Source of the DNA: Gemmatimonadaceae bacterium
Lineage (GTDB): Bacteria > Gemmatimonadota > Gemmatimonadetes > Gemmatimonadales > Gemmatimonadaceae
Length of the DNA stretch: 7,741 bases
Reading direction: 5' to 3'
Assembly: GCA_025451425.1 (NCBI GenBank)
Contig: JANWKK010000072.1
Coordinates: 1-7,741 of the forward strand
The notes under the pieces were generated by a model that was not told the DNA's origin, did not search any database, and worked only from the letters and a program-made list of their open reading frames with translations. Within the stretch, counting starts at the first letter, position 1; each line of letters begins with the position of its first letter. The position numbers were made by a program, and so were the translations under genes. Positions 1 to 6,475 of this stretch are shown piece after piece.

Positions 1-199
1 ACGCGAACCGTCGGTACCCCTCCGTCCAGTACAGCGGGAGGCGGTCGTACGCATATCGTCCATCGTAGCCAAGTTCGACTTGGGAGAAAAGCTCGCTCAG
101 ATCGTGGATATACAACTGCAGGAGATTGGACAGCAGCGGTGAATCCGACGCGAGAGCCGGATCAAGTGAAACTATCCGACCAGCGTCCGATGCAGTCAC
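1..199 (-). CDS. GNAT family N-acetyltransferase, N-terminal part (runs off the left edge)
   Basis: This reading frame starts at a GTG (bases 199-197) and stays open for 66 codons to the window edge, so only the N-terminus is present. After a start reading (M)TASDAGR, the segments LLSNLLQLYIHDLSELF, then VELGYDGRYAY and RLPLYWTEGYRRF, match from memory the N-terminal pattern of a small GNAT acetyltransferase subgroup (LxxLYxHDxSE, DGRF, LYWxE). These enzymes move an acetyl group from acetyl-CoA to an amine. The acetyl-CoA-binding motif would lie beyond the edge, so substrate and activity cannot be judged. The GTG lies one base after the TAA stop of the upstream permease gene and has no clear ribosome site of its own, which suggests co-transcription and translational coupling. 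Family assignment is fairly confident; substrate is unknown. Confidence 0.72.
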   Translation of the reverse strand, partial: MTASDAGRIVSLDPALASDSPLLSNLLQLYIHDLSELFSQVELGYDGRYAYDRLPLYWTEGYRRFA

Positions 200-200
200 G

Positions 201-2663
201 TTAGGCAGACCGTAAGGCGCCGAGCGGATCGATGCGGCTGGCTCGGCTCGCGGGGACCCATACGGCGACAAGCGCAATTGCTGCGAGCAGGAGCGGAACG
301 CCGACGAACACCAGCGGATCGCGTGCCTCTACACCAAATAACAAAGTGCTCATGTATCGCGAAAGACCGTACGCCGCGGCCAAGCCGATGACGACCCCGA
401 TGAGTGCCAGCCGCATCCCCTGGAGCACGACCATCGTTCGAACCGCGCCGGGCTGCGCGCCGAGCGCCAGTCGGACGCCGATCTCCCGCGTGCGCTGCTG
501 GACGGTGTACGCCATGACACCATAGATGCCGATCGCCGCGAGAGCGAGCGCCGACAAGGCAAAGACGGTCATGAGCAGAGTATTGAAGCGCTCTCGCGAC
601 GTCGAGCCAGAGACGATTTGGCTCATCGATCGAACGTCGGCGACGGGAAGGCCGGTTGCCTGACGAAGCTGCTCCTGTACGGCCGCGCTGAGTGAGAGCG
701 GCGTCACCCTCGTCCGGATGACCCACGCAATCGGCGAAATGGGCATATTTAGCGCGTTGACCGCATCGGGTACCTGGGCCTGCGGCACGAACGCCTTTGG
801 GTCGGGCGTCTGATTGAGGCCATCATCGCGGCTATCGGCGACGATGCCGATGATCTGCCGATCGGGCTCCGCGGCGAACTCCTTCATGCCGCCGCGGCCG
901 ATCGTGAGAAAGTCATTGAGTGGGTTGCCCGTCTTCCAGTACTGTTTCGCCATCGCTTCGTTGATGACGACGACGGGCGGTGACGCCTTGGTGTCGAGCG
1001 TGGTGAAGGTGCGCCCGCGAATCACCGGGATTTTAAAGACTTCGAAATATCCGGGCGAGACCGTCATCCACGATACGCCACCGTGGTCCGTTCTTCCTGG
1101 CTCGAGCGGCCGCCCCACGATCTTGAAGCCGAGCCCGTAGCCGCCCTCGAGCGGCAGACAGCAGGCAGCGCTAGCATTGACGACGCCGGGTAAGTTACGC
1201 AAACGCTCAACGCCAGCCTGAATGACCTGATCGACCGCGAGCGCACTCTCGTAGCGAGGGCCTGTGAATGCCATTCGCATCGTCAGCACGTTGTTCGCGT
1301 CGAATCCCGGATCGACGGCGCGCAAAGCGAGCGATGTTCGAATCAGAAGCCCCGAGCCGATCACCAACGTCAGCGCAAGCGCGATCTCGAGCACGACGAG
1401 CGCCGAGCGAATGCGGTTGCTCGCGCCTCCGCCCGATGCGCCAGTTCCGTCTCTCAGTGTCCCGCTGAGATCGTGTCGAGCGGCGTGCACGGCGGGCATG
1501 ACGCCGAACAGGAGTCCCGTTCCGATCGAAACGACCGCCGTGAAGGCCAGCAGTCGCCAATCCAGCTGCACGGCGGCGCCGCCGTTGCCAACGCGAGGCA
1601 GACCGGCGGTGTTGATCGAAAGCAGTGAGCGAATGCCGACGAGTCCAAGGATCAGGCCAAGCGCGCCGCCGCCGACCGCGAGCAACACACTTTCAGTTAT
1701 CAACTGTCTAATGATCCGCCCACGATTCGCTCCCATGGCGGCGCGGATTGCCATCTCACGACGACGAACGGTCGATCGCACCAGGAGCAGGTTCGCTACG
1801 TTTGCACAGGCGATGAGGAGCACTCCGCTCACGGCGGCGAGCAGAACGACCAGCAGTGCTTGCGAGTTGTGCACCAACACGTTCTGGATCGGCTCGACGC
1901 TGAAGGCCTGCTTCGGGCCGATCTGGTCCGGAAACTTCTCGCGAAACGCGCTGGCTGATTGACGGAGCTCTGCCTGCGCCTGCGCGAGTGTGACGCCCGG
2001 CTTCATCCGGCCGGCCGACCGGAAAAAGTGAGCGCCGCTGGTCGTATTCGGGTCGATCTGAAACGCCGTCCACACGTCCGGCGGATCGAGAAACTCGGAG
2101 ACGTCGAAGCCGCGATTGATGACGCCAATGACGACGTAGGGATCGCCACTGAGCAGGATTGTCTTGCCGACGATCGAGGGATCGGCGGCGAACCGACGCG
2201 TCCACCAACCATACGAGAGCACGGCGACGCGAGGACCGTTCGGCCGATCCTCGTCCGGCGTGAACGTACGGCCAAGGAGCGTCTGCGCGCCCCAGAGTCG
2301 GAAGAAGGCTTCGCTGACGTTGCCCGCGTTCACTTGCTCCGGTATGTCGCCACCGGTGTAGTTCATCGTGACGTTGCGAAACGCGGATGCATCCTGAATG
2401 ACGCTCGTCTGGTGCTCCCAGTGCACGAACTTGATCGGAGACGCGCCGGCGCCTTGCCCATTTGGCGACGTGTTCATGAACATCACGATCCGGCCGGCAT
2501 CGGGATATGGAAACGGCCGCAGGAGCACCGCGTCGACGACCGAGAAGACGGCCGTCGTCGCGCCGATGCCTAACGCCAGCGCCGCGATGGCGGCGATGGT
2601 GAAGGCGCGCTGCTGGCGAAGGGTTCGCAGCGAGTATTTGAGATCCTGGATGAATCGCTCCAT
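201..2663 (-). CDS. ADOP-type ABC transporter permease (MacB/FtsX family, duplicated)
   Basis: This is a large inner-membrane permease built from two MacB-like halves. Numbering is from the upstream GTG at 2672 (823 residues); the ATG at 2663 gives 820. Residues 6-20 match the family opening (QDLKYSLRTLR), followed by a first membrane helix at about 24-46. A periplasmic MacB core domain spans about 47-265. A three-helix FtsX domain follows (about 272-299, 327-350, 375-398). A second helix near 423-446 opens the repeat: second periplasmic domain about 450-690, and FtsX helices at about 697-724, 749-772 and 786-807. It ends in the usual RASRIDPLGALR tail. Length and layout fit the 'acidobacterial duplicated orphan permease' family, which resembles MacB but lacks its own ATPase. 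No ATP-binding subunit is in the window. The substrate is unknown; the family is generally assumed to act in export or envelope transport. I prefer the ATG at 2663 because a GGGAG sits ten bases before it but only one base before the GTG. Confidence 0.93.
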   Translation of the reverse strand: MERFIQDLKYSLRTLRQQRAFTIAAIAALALGIGATTAVFSVVDAVLLRPFPYPDAGRIVMFMNTSPNGQGAGASPIKFVHWEHQTSVIQDASAFRNVTMNYTGGDIPEQVNAGNVSEAFFRLWGAQTLLGRTFTPDEDRPNGPRVAVLSYGWWTRRFAADPSIVGKTILLSGDPYVVIGVINRGFDVSEFLDPPDVWTAFQIDPNTTSGAHFFRSAGRMKPGVTLAQAQAELRQSASAFREKFPDQIGPKQAFSVEPIQNVLVHNSQALLVVLLAAVSGVLLIACANVANLLLVRSTVRRREMAIRAAMGANRGRIIRQLITESVLLAVGGGALGLILGLVGIRSLLSINTAGLPRVGNGGAAVQLDWRLLAFTAVVSIGTGLLFGVMPAVHAARHDLSGTLRDGTGASGGGASNRIRSALVVLEIALALTLVIGSGLLIRTSLALRAVDPGFDANNVLTMRMAFTGPRYESALAVDQVIQAGVERLRNLPGVVNASAACCLPLEGGYGLGFKIVGRPLEPGRTDHGGVSWMTVSPGYFEVFKIPVIRGRTFTTLDTKASPPVVVINEAMAKQYWKTGNPLNDFLTIGRGGMKEFAAEPDRQIIGIVADSRDDGLNQTPDPKAFVPQAQVPDAVNALNMPISPIAWVIRTRVTPLSLSAAVQEQLRQATGLPVADVRSMSQIVSGSTSRERFNTLLMTVFALSALALAAIGIYGVMAYTVQQRTREIGVRLALGAQPGAVRTMVVLQGMRLALIGVVIGLAAAYGLSRYMSTLLFGVEARDPLVFVGVPLLLAAIALVAVWVPASRASRIDPLGALRSA

Positions 2664-2673
2664 TGTGCTCACA

Positions 2674-2678
2674 CTCCC
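2674..2678 (-). promoter_or_regulatory. Ribosome binding site deciding the permease start
   Basis: Read on the minus strand this is GGGAG, a good Shine-Dalgarno core. It is ten bases from the ATG at 2663-2661 and one base from the in-frame GTG at 2672-2670. The spacing favours the ATG and gives a protein beginning MERFIQDL, the usual style of opening in this family. Confidence 0.5.
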
Positions 2679-2724
2679 GAGAAAGTGCGCCTAACGCCTG
2701 GCCTCTGAGCCGATTCGTCGATGC

Positions 2725-3102
2725 CTATTGAGCGAGCGCTTGCTCCATCAAGGCAACGGCCTCGGCGACGCTGACTGTGAAAATCCCTGCGTCCCCTGCC
2801 AGAAAGGCTTGATGCCACTCCGAATAGCCTTGCTCGTAATCCGGTAGGGACCCACCCTCCTGCTCCTTAGTCACCACGCTTGCATCGATGGCTTCCTCGG
2901 CAAAAGGCAGGTGCGTGATAGCGGCTGAGAAGCCGCCCTCGACCACAGGGTTGCGAACCTGGAGCCCCTCAAGAGCAACGTGCTCGATTCGACCGAGTCG
3001 ACCGTTCGCGTCGACCTTAAGAATGATGACACGCGAGGTTTCCTCGGACGGCCGGGTGTGATACGACCACACCTGTCCAGGCTGATAACGGTCTGTCGAC
3101 AC
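2725..3102 (-). CDS. Conserved-looking hypothetical protein, 125 residues
   Basis: The frame opens with GTG at 3102-3100 and ends in TAG at 2727-2725. An in-frame ATG two codons upstream is followed at once by TAA, so the GTG is the plausible start. The protein begins RYQPGQVWSYHTRPSEE, has a beta-rich N-terminal half (SRVIILKVD, GRIEHVALEGLQV) and an acidic, probably helical C-terminal half (DYEQGYSEWHQAF, then VAEAVALMEQAL). There is no signal peptide or membrane segment, so it is probably cytoplasmic. The pattern PGQVW-Y-TRP followed by a Y-EW-AF motif resembles short proteins annotated as hypothetical in many bacteria; I know of no function. It lies 61 bases upstream of the permease on the same strand and could share its transcript. 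It diverges from the lipase maturation factor gene, with the start region of that gene close behind it. Confidence 0.75.
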   Translation of the reverse strand: MSTDRYQPGQVWSYHTRPSEETSRVIILKVDANGRLGRIEHVALEGLQVRNPVVEGGFSAAITHLPFAEEAIDASVVTKEQEGGSLPDYEQGYSEWHQAFLAGDAGIFTVSVAEAVALMEQALAQ

Positions 3103-3275
3103 TTACATTCGTGGCCAGTCGCTGGGTTCGGCGACGTTCATGATCCTACCTTAAGGTTCCTGCAAACGCATCTCTCAGGGAGACCGTTCTGCCTTTTCGA
3201 TCGAGACTGCGAGTCGATCGACTCCTCGCCTCCGATGATAAGCCGCGCTCGACCTACCTCTGGCCGCGCTGGATC
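3103..3275. promoter_or_regulatory. Divergent intergenic region with a 10-bp palindrome
   Basis: This stretch separates the minus-strand hypothetical gene from the plus-strand lipase maturation factor gene, so it should hold promoters for both. I see no convincing -35/-10 pair. The clearest element is the perfect palindrome ACCTTAAGGT at 3148-3157, a possible operator. From 3144 onward the plus strand is open in the frame of the downstream gene. The part from about 3189 to 3275 is probably coding rather than spacer (see the maturation factor entry). Confidence 0.35.
3177..3183 (+). promoter_or_regulatory. Candidate ribosome binding site ahead of a CTG start
   Basis: AGGGAGA lies five bases before an in-frame CTG at 3189-3191. 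No Shine-Dalgarno core is evident before the first conventional start, the GTG at 3276. It may be the real initiation site of the downstream gene, adding 29 residues. Confidence 0.35.
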
Positions 3276-4673
3276 GTGCTCCGCGGTCTTGGACTCATCT
3301 TCTTCTCGGCGTTCTACTCGCTTGCGTTCCAGATCCATGGGCTGATTGGCGAGCAAGGCATTCTGCCTGCCGGTGAGTATCTGCGCACCGTGCGTGGTGC
3401 GCTCGGGCTCGTCCGCGGCCTATGGTATGCGCCGACGGTGTTCTGGGTGGGCTCCGGAGACTATGCGCTGGGAACCGTCGTCGGCGTCGGGATCGTCTGC
3501 TCGCTCCTACTCACCGCGAACATCTGGCCGCGCCTAACGATTGCCCTGTGCACGCTGCTCTTCCTGTCCTGCGTCGGCGCGCTGCAGGACTTCTCTTTGT
3601 ATCAATCGGACGGGATGCTCCTCGAGGCAGGCTTCGTCGGTTTCTGGTTCGCCCCGCGAGGGCGGCGTCCCGGGCTCGGCGGCGCCGATCCGCCTTCGTC
3701 CTTCAGTCTCTTCATGATGCGGTGGGAGTGGTTCCGCATCTACTTCGAGTCCGGGATCGCGAAGCTCGCCAGTGGCGATCCGCACTGGCGGAATCTCACG
3801 GCCATGGATGAGTACTATCAGAACGGTCCGCTGCCGACGTGGATTGGGTGGTACGTTCAGCACTGGCCGCACTGGTACCATGCGGGGACGGTGATCGTCA
3901 CGCTCGGCGTCGAGCTGTTTCTCGTCTGGATGATATGGCTGGCGCGCCCATTTCGGATTGCCTGTTTCGTGATCGTGACGGCGCTCCAGATCGGCATCAT
4001 CGCCACGGCGAATTACGCATTCCTGAACTATCTCGTGCTCCTGTTCGGCATCCTGCTGCTCGACGACCAAACGCTGGCCCGCGTGCGCCTGCGTCTCCCG
4101 GTAATGCAACTCGTTAGGCGCACACGTTGGTTGCGCTATGCCGAGACGGCGGCGCTCGGCGTCGTCCTCTATGGAACGGTGATGGCGTTCGTACCTGGCG
4201 TCCCGCTCCTGGGATGGCCGGCGCAGTTCCTCGCGCCGCTTCGCATCGCCAACGCGTACGGGCTGTTCGCCGTGATGACGGAAGCGCGGTACGAGATCGA
4301 GTTTCAGGGAAGCCGCGATGGAATGACCTGGATCGCGTACCCGTTCAAGTACAAGCCGCAGGACGTGAACGAACGACCGGGTATTTACGCGCCCTATCAG
4401 CCGCGCTTCGACTGGAATCTGTGGTTCGCCTCGTTAGGTCCGTGGCAGCAGTCGCCCTGGGTCGTGAACGCGCAGGTGAGGCTCACCGAAGGTAGCCCGA
4501 GCGTGCTGCGATTGTTTCGGAGCGATCCATTCAAGGGCTCGCCGCCGACGCTGGTCCGAACGGTGATCTGGCAGTACTGGTTCAGCGCTGAGGAGACGAA
4601 GCGCACGACGGGCGCCTGGTGGCGCCGGCAGCTCATCGGCCCGTACACAGGCAATGTTGCACTGCCACGTTAG
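3276..4673 (+). CDS. Lipase maturation factor (LMF1/LMF2) family membrane protein
   Basis: This is a polytopic membrane protein of 465 residues from the GTG at 3276, related to eukaryotic LMF1, an endoplasmic-reticulum protein needed for folding of secreted lipases. The role of bacterial members is not established. Hydrophobic segments lie at about 3-24, 64-82, 87-104, 203-222, 226-246, 248-263 and 290-310. Family signatures are FRIYFESGIAKLASGDPHW (about 153-171), WYVQHWP (192-198), NYAFLNYL (246-253), and a soluble C-terminal region with GSRDGMTWIAYPFKYKP (345-361) and YQPRFDWNLWFASLGPW (374-390). The upstream in-frame sequence encodes STYLWPRW directly before the GTG, which is also family-like. 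The natural start may therefore be the CTG at 3189, giving 494 residues. It ends in TAG at 4671-4673 and is transcribed alone. It converges on an operon containing an alpha/beta hydrolase, a conceivable but unproven client. Confidence 0.9.
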   Translation: MLRGLGLIFFSAFYSLAFQIHGLIGEQGILPAGEYLRTVRGALGLVRGLWYAPTVFWVGSGDYALGTVVGVGIVCSLLLTANIWPRLTIALCTLLFLSCVGALQDFSLYQSDGMLLEAGFVGFWFAPRGRRPGLGGADPPSSFSLFMMRWEWFRIYFESGIAKLASGDPHWRNLTAMDEYYQNGPLPTWIGWYVQHWPHWYHAGTVIVTLGVELFLVWMIWLARPFRIACFVIVTALQIGIIATANYAFLNYLVLLFGILLLDDQTLARVRLRLPVMQLVRRTRWLRYAETAALGVVLYGTVMAFVPGVPLLGWPAQFLAPLRIANAYGLFAVMTEARYEIEFQGSRDGMTWIAYPFKYKPQDVNERPGIYAPYQPRFDWNLWFASLGPWQQSPWVVNAQVRLTEGSPSVLRLFRSDPFKGSPPTLVRTVIWQYWFSAEETKRTTGAWWRRQLIGPYTGNVALPR

Positions 4674-4707
4674 GAATTCCGCCAGAGAGGTGAGAATGAC
4701 AATTAAC

Positions 4708-4778
4708 GGCGGACAGGCCACAATGGAAAAGGGTGGTACGGATCAAATGGAGTCAACGGGTTCTCCGGATCGCTCCTC
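4708..4778 (+). repeat. Left terminal inverted repeat
   Basis: It begins GGCGGACAGGCCACAATGG and pairs with 4924-4994. Its longest perfect blocks are 17 bases at 4727-4743 (AAAAGGGTGGTACGGAT) and 13 bases at 4766-4778 (CGGATCGCTCCTC). Differences from the other arm cluster at 4744-4748 and 4758-4765. Several differences become G-U pairs if the plus strand is transcribed, so a folded RNA would be more stable than the DNA match suggests. Confidence 0.85.
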
Positions 4779-4975
4779 TTCGCGTACAGCTCATGTCACC
4801 ACGGGCCGGAATGTTTGTTAGCGGCACACCCGTTGAGCAGTCGTGGCCAATCTCGCGTGAGGAGCATCCCGAGGCCGCCGTAACCAAATCGTCCGAGCTC
4901 GTTGCGCATGGAGTTGGACGAACGAGGAGCGATCCGTTTGATCTGTTGGCTCCGTAGAATCCGTACCACCCTTTT
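4727..4975. terminator. Possible bidirectional terminator formed by the repeat arms
   Basis: The 13-bp block GGGTGGTACGGAT (4731-4743) can pair with 4959-4971 and is followed on the plus strand by five T. Read from the other side, the same stem is followed by four T. Convergent genes end on both sides, as expected for a shared terminator. The loop is very long (over 200 bases, or about 145 if the inner 13-bp block also pairs), so efficiency is doubtful. Confidence 0.3.
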
Positions 4976-4994
4976 TCATTGTGGCTTATCCGCC
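4924..4994 (-). repeat. Right terminal inverted repeat
   Basis: This is the reverse-complement partner of 4708-4778, with perfect blocks at 4924-4936 and 4959-4975. Read on the minus strand it begins GGCGGATAAGCCACAATG. The first nine bases are the last two glycine codons and the TAA stop of the DinB gene. The left arm reads CAG at the position of that TAA. Confidence 0.85.
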
Positions 4995-5495
4995 GGTTTC
5001 GCGGACGACTCGGCTCGTGACCGATAGCTGACCGACGTGACGCATCGCATGCTCGGCGCCGTGGACGAGGCAGCCGATGACGGTCGAGGGAAGCTTCGCG
5101 CGACCAACGGCGCGGAAGTCGCCAAGTGTCCCGACGTCGACTCTTCGGAGCTCGCCGATGGCGGCATCGACACGGGCACCTAACGCGCCGAGCGCAGCGG
5201 GGACGTCGTCGATCGCGAGAGGGGCGCCCTCGGCACGCAGCGCGGTGAACTGCCGTTCGTCGAGCGATTCGCCGCGCGCGTAAGTGAAAAGACGATCGAT
5301 CACGCCGGTGATGTGGCGGATGTGAAATGCCGCCGAGGCGACACCCGCGGGGCGGGCGTTCCACTCGGCCTCGGTGAGGCCAGGCACGAGCTCGAGCACA
5401 CTTTCGCGAACTTGCAACAGGATGTGTGCAACGGGCTGCAATTGAGCGGGCACGCCGTCGACCAGGCCCCGTTGCCACCATTCGGTATTGGCCAT
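4986..5495 (-). CDS. DinB family protein (four-helix metal-binding superfamily)
   Basis: The frame stays open far upstream, but that upstream part is antisense-like sequence inside the hydrolase gene. The start chosen is the ATG at 5495-5493, giving 169 residues beginning MANTEWWQRG, five bases after the hydrolase stop. The family fold is a four-helix bundle with a metal held by three histidines. Here H61 (in FHIRHITGVIDRL) and the H-x3-H pair H149/H153 (EHAMRHVGQL) fit that pattern. Members include bacillithiol- and mycothiol-dependent transferases and many uncharacterised proteins; the thiol or substrate cannot be told. It is probably cytoplasmic, as no signal is visible. It is the last gene of the apparent operon, with no clear ribosome site, so translation may be coupled to the hydrolase. 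Its two last codons and stop lie inside an inverted repeat, suggesting that the original 3' end was replaced. Confidence 0.85.
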   Translation of the reverse strand: MANTEWWQRGLVDGVPAQLQPVAHILLQVRESVLELVPGLTEAEWNARPAGVASAAFHIRHITGVIDRLFTYARGESLDERQFTALRAEGAPLAIDDVPAALGALGARVDAAIGELRRVDVGTLGDFRAVGRAKLPSTVIGCLVHGAEHAMRHVGQLSVTSRVVRETGG

Positions 5496-5500
5496 TGCTG

Positions 5501-6439
5501 CTATCGATGTGTTCGGAGAAAGCTCACGAGGATGGAATCGACCTCCGCCGCTTGCTCGATCTGAGGCAAATGCGCGGCACTGTCGATAGCGTAGAACTCC
5601 GCGCGCGGAAATGCAGCTCGGACGCCGTCGCTTTTCACGAAGGCAACGGTATGATCGGCCTTGCCCCACAATACGAGGATCGGTATGTCGCTCCGCGCGA
5701 GCGAAATGAAGCTGGCCGCGGGGCGGGTCAGGACGTCGCCTCGCATTGTCTGAAGCATGCTGCGCAGAAAGCCTTTGTACTGCATCTGCGGCTCGTACCG
5801 CGTTGCCCAATCGGGATGACGTTCCGGATGCAGAAAGTCGGCGAACTGGCTCTTTGCCATGTCAGGTGCAACCGTGGTGGTCATGATGTACTCGCCGAGC
5901 CCAGGAAGGCGCATCGGAAGCGGCGCACGTATAAACATGCTAAACGCCGGATCCACCAGCGTGAGCGTGCGAACGCGATCCGGATGGCGATCGGCGAAAC
6001 TCGCCGCAATCACGCCGCCAAGCGAGACGCCTGCGACGTCGACGCGACCAGGTACGAGCAAGGTGTCGAGCAGTTCGGTAAGCTGGCGGTCGTAGGTCGC
6101 GAGGTCATAGCGAACGTTGGGTCGATCGGAATAACCCCGGCCGTAGTAGTTGTAGCGCAGCACGCGAAAGCCGTTGGCGGCGAGTGCCCTGCTGGTGGAG
6201 TCCCAGATGTAGTACGGGACCGTCGCGCCAGAGAGCAGAACGATCGTGCGTGCTGTATCGGAGCCGGAGAAATCGTATTGCGTGACGCCATCACTCAATC
6301 GAACGAACTTGCCCGGCACGCCCGCCCGTGCGGCGGCGTCGAGCGTCTTCCGCTCGGGGTTGCGCGCAACGTACACGCCGCATGCGACGAGGACCAGCGC
6401 TCCAACGACCAGCGCGGCAATGACGGCGCGACGACTCAC
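5501..6439 (-). CDS. Alpha/beta hydrolase with a lipoprotein-like N-terminus
   Basis: This is a 312-residue serine hydrolase of the alpha/beta fold. The nucleophile is S139 in GVSLGG. The likely acid is D262 (WGKADHTV) and the base H290 (SAAHLPQ), giving a complete, well-spaced triad. The oxyanion-loop region reads LLSGATVPYYIWD (68-80), where many relatives have an HG. YYGRGYSDRP (98-107) is a typical cap-side motif. The N-terminus has two arginines, a hydrophobic stretch and LVAC (17-20), a plausible lipobox with lipidation at C20, so the enzyme is probably tethered outside the cytoplasm. A plain membrane anchor is the alternative. The start is GTG at 6439-6437; no ATG lies in frame before the upstream stop. 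It is 36 bases after the propeller gene and 5 before the DinB gene. The substrate is unknown; an ester or lipase-like role is only a guess. Confidence 0.9.
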   Translation of the reverse strand: MSRRAVIAALVVGALVLVACGVYVARNPERKTLDAAARAGVPGKFVRLSDGVTQYDFSGSDTARTIVLLSGATVPYYIWDSTSRALAANGFRVLRYNYYGRGYSDRPNVRYDLATYDRQLTELLDTLLVPGRVDVAGVSLGGVIAASFADRHPDRVRTLTLVDPAFSMFIRAPLPMRLPGLGEYIMTTTVAPDMAKSQFADFLHPERHPDWATRYEPQMQYKGFLRSMLQTMRGDVLTRPAASFISLARSDIPILVLWGKADHTVAFVKSDGVRAAFPRAEFYAIDSAAHLPQIEQAAEVDSILVSFLRTHR

Positions 6440-6475
6440 CGCGGCTTGATGGTGATGGGTGTCGTCATGATCGAT

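Larger units (their letters stand above)
4707..4995. mobile_element. MITE-like element with 71-bp terminal inverted repeats
   Basis: About 289 bp lie between two long inverted repeats (4708-4778 and 4924-4994) that pair without gaps at 57 of 71 positions, with one further matching base outside each. The ~145-bp core (4779-4923) contains no recognisable transposase. The element fills the space between two convergent genes and overlaps the last three codons of the DinB gene. Size, long terminal repeats and lack of a transposase fit a miniature inverted-repeat transposable element or other dispersed palindromic repeat. I could not identify a convincing target-site duplication (left flank TTAA, right flank GTTT), so mobility is inferred from shape only. 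A 74-codon open frame at 4733-4957 spans most of it but resembles nothing I know. Alternatives are a structured non-coding RNA or a specialised bidirectional terminator. Confidence 0.55.

Noticed and set aside
1264..1962. A 232-codon plus-strand open frame opposite the permease
   Set aside because: It is antisense to a clearly recognised permease, has low-complexity Ser/Arg/Pro composition and no recognisable domain.
2980..3345. A plus-strand 121-codon frame across the divergent region
   Set aside because: It overlaps the hypothetical gene on the other strand and the start of the maturation factor in a different frame, and shows no protein-like motif.
4753..5481. A minus-strand frame crossing the inverted-repeat element and the DinB gene
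   Set aside because: It overlaps the DinB gene in another frame, and its composition is Arg/Ser-rich with no transposase or other motif.
4986..5810. Longer DinB frame starting at 5810
   Set aside because: The extra 105 residues overlap the hydrolase gene and look like out-of-frame translation. The DinB fold begins just after the ATG at 5495.
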